7,358 nt of DNA from Betaproteobacteria bacterium (lineage in GTDB: Bacteria > Pseudomonadota > Gammaproteobacteria > Burkholderiales > Burkholderiaceae): assembly GCA_018969885.1 (NCBI GenBank), contig JAGWXN010000168.1, positions 1 through 7,358 on the forward strand. The letters run 5' to 3'. Each line of letters starts with the position of its first letter. Within the stretch, counting starts at the first letter, position 1. The notes beneath the pieces were generated by a model. The model did not search any database, was not told the origin of the DNA, and saw only the letters and a program-made list of their open reading frames with translations. A program made the position numbers and the translations under genes. Shown here piece after piece: positions 5,951-7,358 of the stretch.

Positions 5951-6415
5951 ATGCAGCGGCGGCTTGGCAGGCAGCGTGAATCGTTCAGAGACCGGCTTCG
6001 GCAGCGCGGATTCACGCTGATCGAACTCATGGTCGTCATCGTCATTCTCGGCATTCTCGCGGCCATTGCCGTGCCCAGGATCATGAGCAAGCCCGATGAG
6101 GCCAGGGTTCGTGCCGCCCAGGCTGAGGTGGCGCAAATTCTCCAGGCGCTCGACCTCTATCGGCTTGATAACCAGCGCTACCCCAGCACCGAGCAGGGAT
6201 TGTCGGCGCTTGCCGTTCGGCCTTCGGTTGAACCGGTCCCGCAAAACTGGAAGGCGTATCTCAAACAGGCGCCCAACGATCCATGGGGGCGGCCCTATCA
6301 GTACTTGAGCCCGGGGGTTCGTGGCGAGATCGACGTCTTCAGCCTGGGCGCTGACGGCCAGCCGGGAGGCGAGGGCGTCAATGCCGATATCGGGAACTGG
6401 TCACTTAACCGCTGA
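5951..6415 (+). CDS. gspG: Major pseudopilin GspG, 154 aa
   Basis: GspG is the main subunit of the periplasmic pseudopilus of the type II secretion system; it is cleaved and N-methylated by the prepilin peptidase. The leader is 20 residues long, basic and ends in RQRG; cleavage before Phe21 gives FTLIELMVV with the conserved Glu at mature position 5 (Glu25). The hydrophobic assembly helix covers 21-45. The globular part shows AEVAQILQALDLYRLDNQRYPSTEQGL (58-84), NDPWGRPYQY (109-118) and the C-terminal calcium-binding loop DVFSLGADGQPGGEGVNADI (128-147) ending in NW. The start ATG 5951 has no Shine-Dalgarno sequence (TTTCTTCAA precedes it) and no in-frame alternative fits before the leader. 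It is the first of the pseudopilin genes. Confidence 0.97.
   Translation: MQRRLGRQRESFRDRLRQRGFTLIELMVVIVILGILAAIAVPRIMSKPDEARVRAAQAEVAQILQALDLYRLDNQRYPSTEQGLSALAVRPSVEPVPQNWKAYLKQAPNDPWGRPYQYLSPGVRGEIDVFSLGADGQPGGEGVNADIGNWSLNR
6371..6374 (+). promoter_or_regulatory. Ribosome binding site supporting the gspH start
   Basis: GAGG lies 6 bases before ATG 6381, with GGGAGG a little further up (6364-6369). It lies within gspG codons for Gly and Glu of the calcium loop, so it may be coincidence, but it favours ATG 6381 over GTG 6447. Confidence 0.35.
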
Positions 6416-6893
6416 ACCAGTCCGCCCCGGGCAACCGGGGCGCGGGGTGCGCAGCCGCCAGACCGGCTTCACGCTGGTTGAAATGATGGTGGCCTTGCTG
6501 ATCGCAGCGGTCCTTGCGGGCACGCTGATGCTTGTGGTGCCCGACCAGTCCAGGAATCTGCGCTATGAGGCAGACCGGCTCGCCCGTCTCATGGCGATTG
6601 CCCGCGAGGAGGCGTTGCTGCGCGGTGCGCCAGTTCGCTTTGAAGCCAATGCGGAGCGCTACCGCTTTGTGGTGTGGCTCGATCGCGCCTGGTGGCCGCT
6701 CGCCGACGATCCCGCCCTGCGAGAGCGCGTGTGGCTCGCGCCCACGACGCTGGTTCTCGAGCGCGCCGATGGTCAGCGGGTGATCGAATTCGGACGCGAA
6801 CAGGTTGATGTGCCTTTTCGCCTGCGGCTTTCACGAGAGGGGGCGCAGGCCGCGATCGTTGCCAATGGACTTGGCATTTTTTCAGTCGAATGA
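6381..6893 (+). CDS. gspH: Minor pseudopilin GspH, 170 aa
   Basis: GspH is a minor pseudopilin that takes part in assembly of the type II secretion pseudopilus. The prepilin motif RQTG|FTLVEMMV gives cleavage after Gly29, with Glu34 at mature position 5 and a hydrophobic helix to about residue 53. The globular part has the GspH-type DRLARLMAIAREEALLRGAPVRF (64-86), a Trp-rich stretch VVWLDRAWWPL and a Gly-Phe-Ser end at the C-terminus. With ATG 6381 the gene overlaps gspG by 35 bases and the leader is 29 residues. With GTG 6447 the leader would be only seven residues (MRSRQTG), there would be no overlap, and the protein would be 148 residues. Both are plausible; 6381 has the better ribosome site. 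gspI follows 7 bases after the stop. Confidence 0.88.
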   Translation: MPISGTGHLTAEPVRPGQPGRGVRSRQTGFTLVEMMVALLIAAVLAGTLMLVVPDQSRNLRYEADRLARLMAIAREEALLRGAPVRFEANAERYRFVVWLDRAWWPLADDPALRERVWLAPTTLVLERADGQRVIEFGREQVDVPFRLRLSREGAQAAIVANGLGIFSVE

Positions 6894-6900
6894 GCCTCGC

Positions 6901-7314
6901 ATGAGCCCGCGTCACCGGCCACTCAGGACAGCACCAGCTTTTCGCCCGGGGGCTCGGCAGCGGGGTTTCACGCTTCTTGAGGTGCTGATCGCATTGACCG
7001 TTGCCTCGATCGCGTTGGTGGCGGCGATGCGCGCGGGCGCATCGCTCGCGCAGGCCTCGGGCGAAATGCGGCTGCGTACCCATGCCCAATGGAGTGCGGA
7101 GAACCGGTTATCTGCCATCCGCCTGATGGGCGAGTTCCCGCCGGTTGGCCGCCGTACCTATGAATGCCCGATGGGGGCGGTGGCGCTCCGGTGTAGTGAG
7201 GAAGTATTCGCAACGCCCAACCCATCATTTCGGCGGATCGAACTGGGGGTCGAAAGCCCGGCGGATGGACACCGGCTTGCCCGACTGACCGGGTTCGCAG
7301 TGAACCAGCGATGA
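6901..7314 (+). CDS. gspI: Minor pseudopilin GspI, 137 aa
   Basis: GspI forms part of the pseudopilus tip complex with GspJ and GspK. A 22-residue basic leader ends in RQRG; cleavage gives FTLLEVLIALTVASIAL with Glu27 at mature position 5. The mature part shows the GspI pattern SAENRLSAIRLMGEFPPVG (65-83), two cysteines (Cys89 and Cys98) that could form the disulphide-spaced loop, TPNPSFRRIELGVE (105-118) and a short C-terminal strand. The length is normal for the family. The start ATG 6901 has a weak GAGCC upstream. The stop overlaps the ATG of the next gene by 4 bases, suggesting translational coupling. Confidence 0.94.
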   Translation: MSPRHRPLRTAPAFRPGARQRGFTLLEVLIALTVASIALVAAMRAGASLAQASGEMRLRTHAQWSAENRLSAIRLMGEFPPVGRRTYECPMGAVALRCSEEVFATPNPSFRRIELGVESPADGHRLARLTGFAVNQR

Positions 7315-7358
7315 ACCCTGCACGTTGTCAGCCTGATCCTGCACGCGCGCATCCAACG
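7311..7358 (+). CDS. gspJ: Start of probable minor pseudopilin GspJ, cut by window edge
   Basis: An ATG overlapping the gspI stop as ATGA opens a frame of 16 codons (MNPARCQPDPARAHPT) to the window edge. No pseudopilin motif is reached, but a leader of this length and basic character would precede it, and gspJ is the usual gene after gspI. The call rests on position and overlap, not on domain evidence. Confidence 0.7.
   Translation, partial: MNPARCQPDPARAHPT

Overview
The window is GC-rich proteobacterial chromosome, most likely a betaproteobacterium (Burkholderiales or Rhodocyclales). Two things point that way: a short gspC transcribed divergently from gspGHI, an arrangement I recall from Burkholderia, and the tight LemA-TPM-TPM, thyA-folA and tRNA-Arg(CCT) layout. 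The assignment rests on gene content and style; I could not run a database comparison. I see no insertion sequence, integrase, CRISPR array or phage gene.

Layout. (1) 1-977, minus strand: a ten-helix EamA/DMT exporter, followed 17 bases downstream by what may be the start of another gene cut by the window edge. (2) 1076-3150, plus strand: a compact operon of a LemA-family lipoprotein, a secreted and membrane-anchored TPM-domain protein, and a second TPM-domain protein with no export signal. (3) 3151-5236, minus strand: a TetR-family regulator, thymidylate synthase and dihydrofolate reductase whose ends overlap by 4 bases each, followed by tRNA-Arg(CCT), whose first ten bases lie inside the end of folA. 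(4) 5381-7358: type II secretion genes. A short inner-membrane gspC runs on the minus strand. Divergent from it, the pseudopilin genes gspG, gspH and gspI and the first codons of probable gspJ run on the plus strand.

How the genes work together. ThyA uses methylene-THF to make dTMP and releases dihydrofolate, which FolA reduces again, so the pair forms one cycle; placing a TetR repressor first in the same unit suggests autoregulation of dTMP supply. GspG, H, I and J form the periplasmic pseudopilus of the type II secretion system, and GspC links the inner-membrane platform to the secretin. The genes for secretin, ATPase and platform (gspD, E, F) are not next to gspC here and must lie elsewhere. 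LemA and TPM proteins recur together in bacteria, but their joint function is poorly defined.

The most unusual structure is the nesting of the tRNA gene. The folA stop codon is bases 8-10 of the tRNA, and the CCA end of the tRNA directly abuts the stop codon of the convergent TPM gene, so about 2 kb from either side meets with no spacer. Most of the rest is ordinary core and secretion gene content; I did not find a clearly new multi-gene system.
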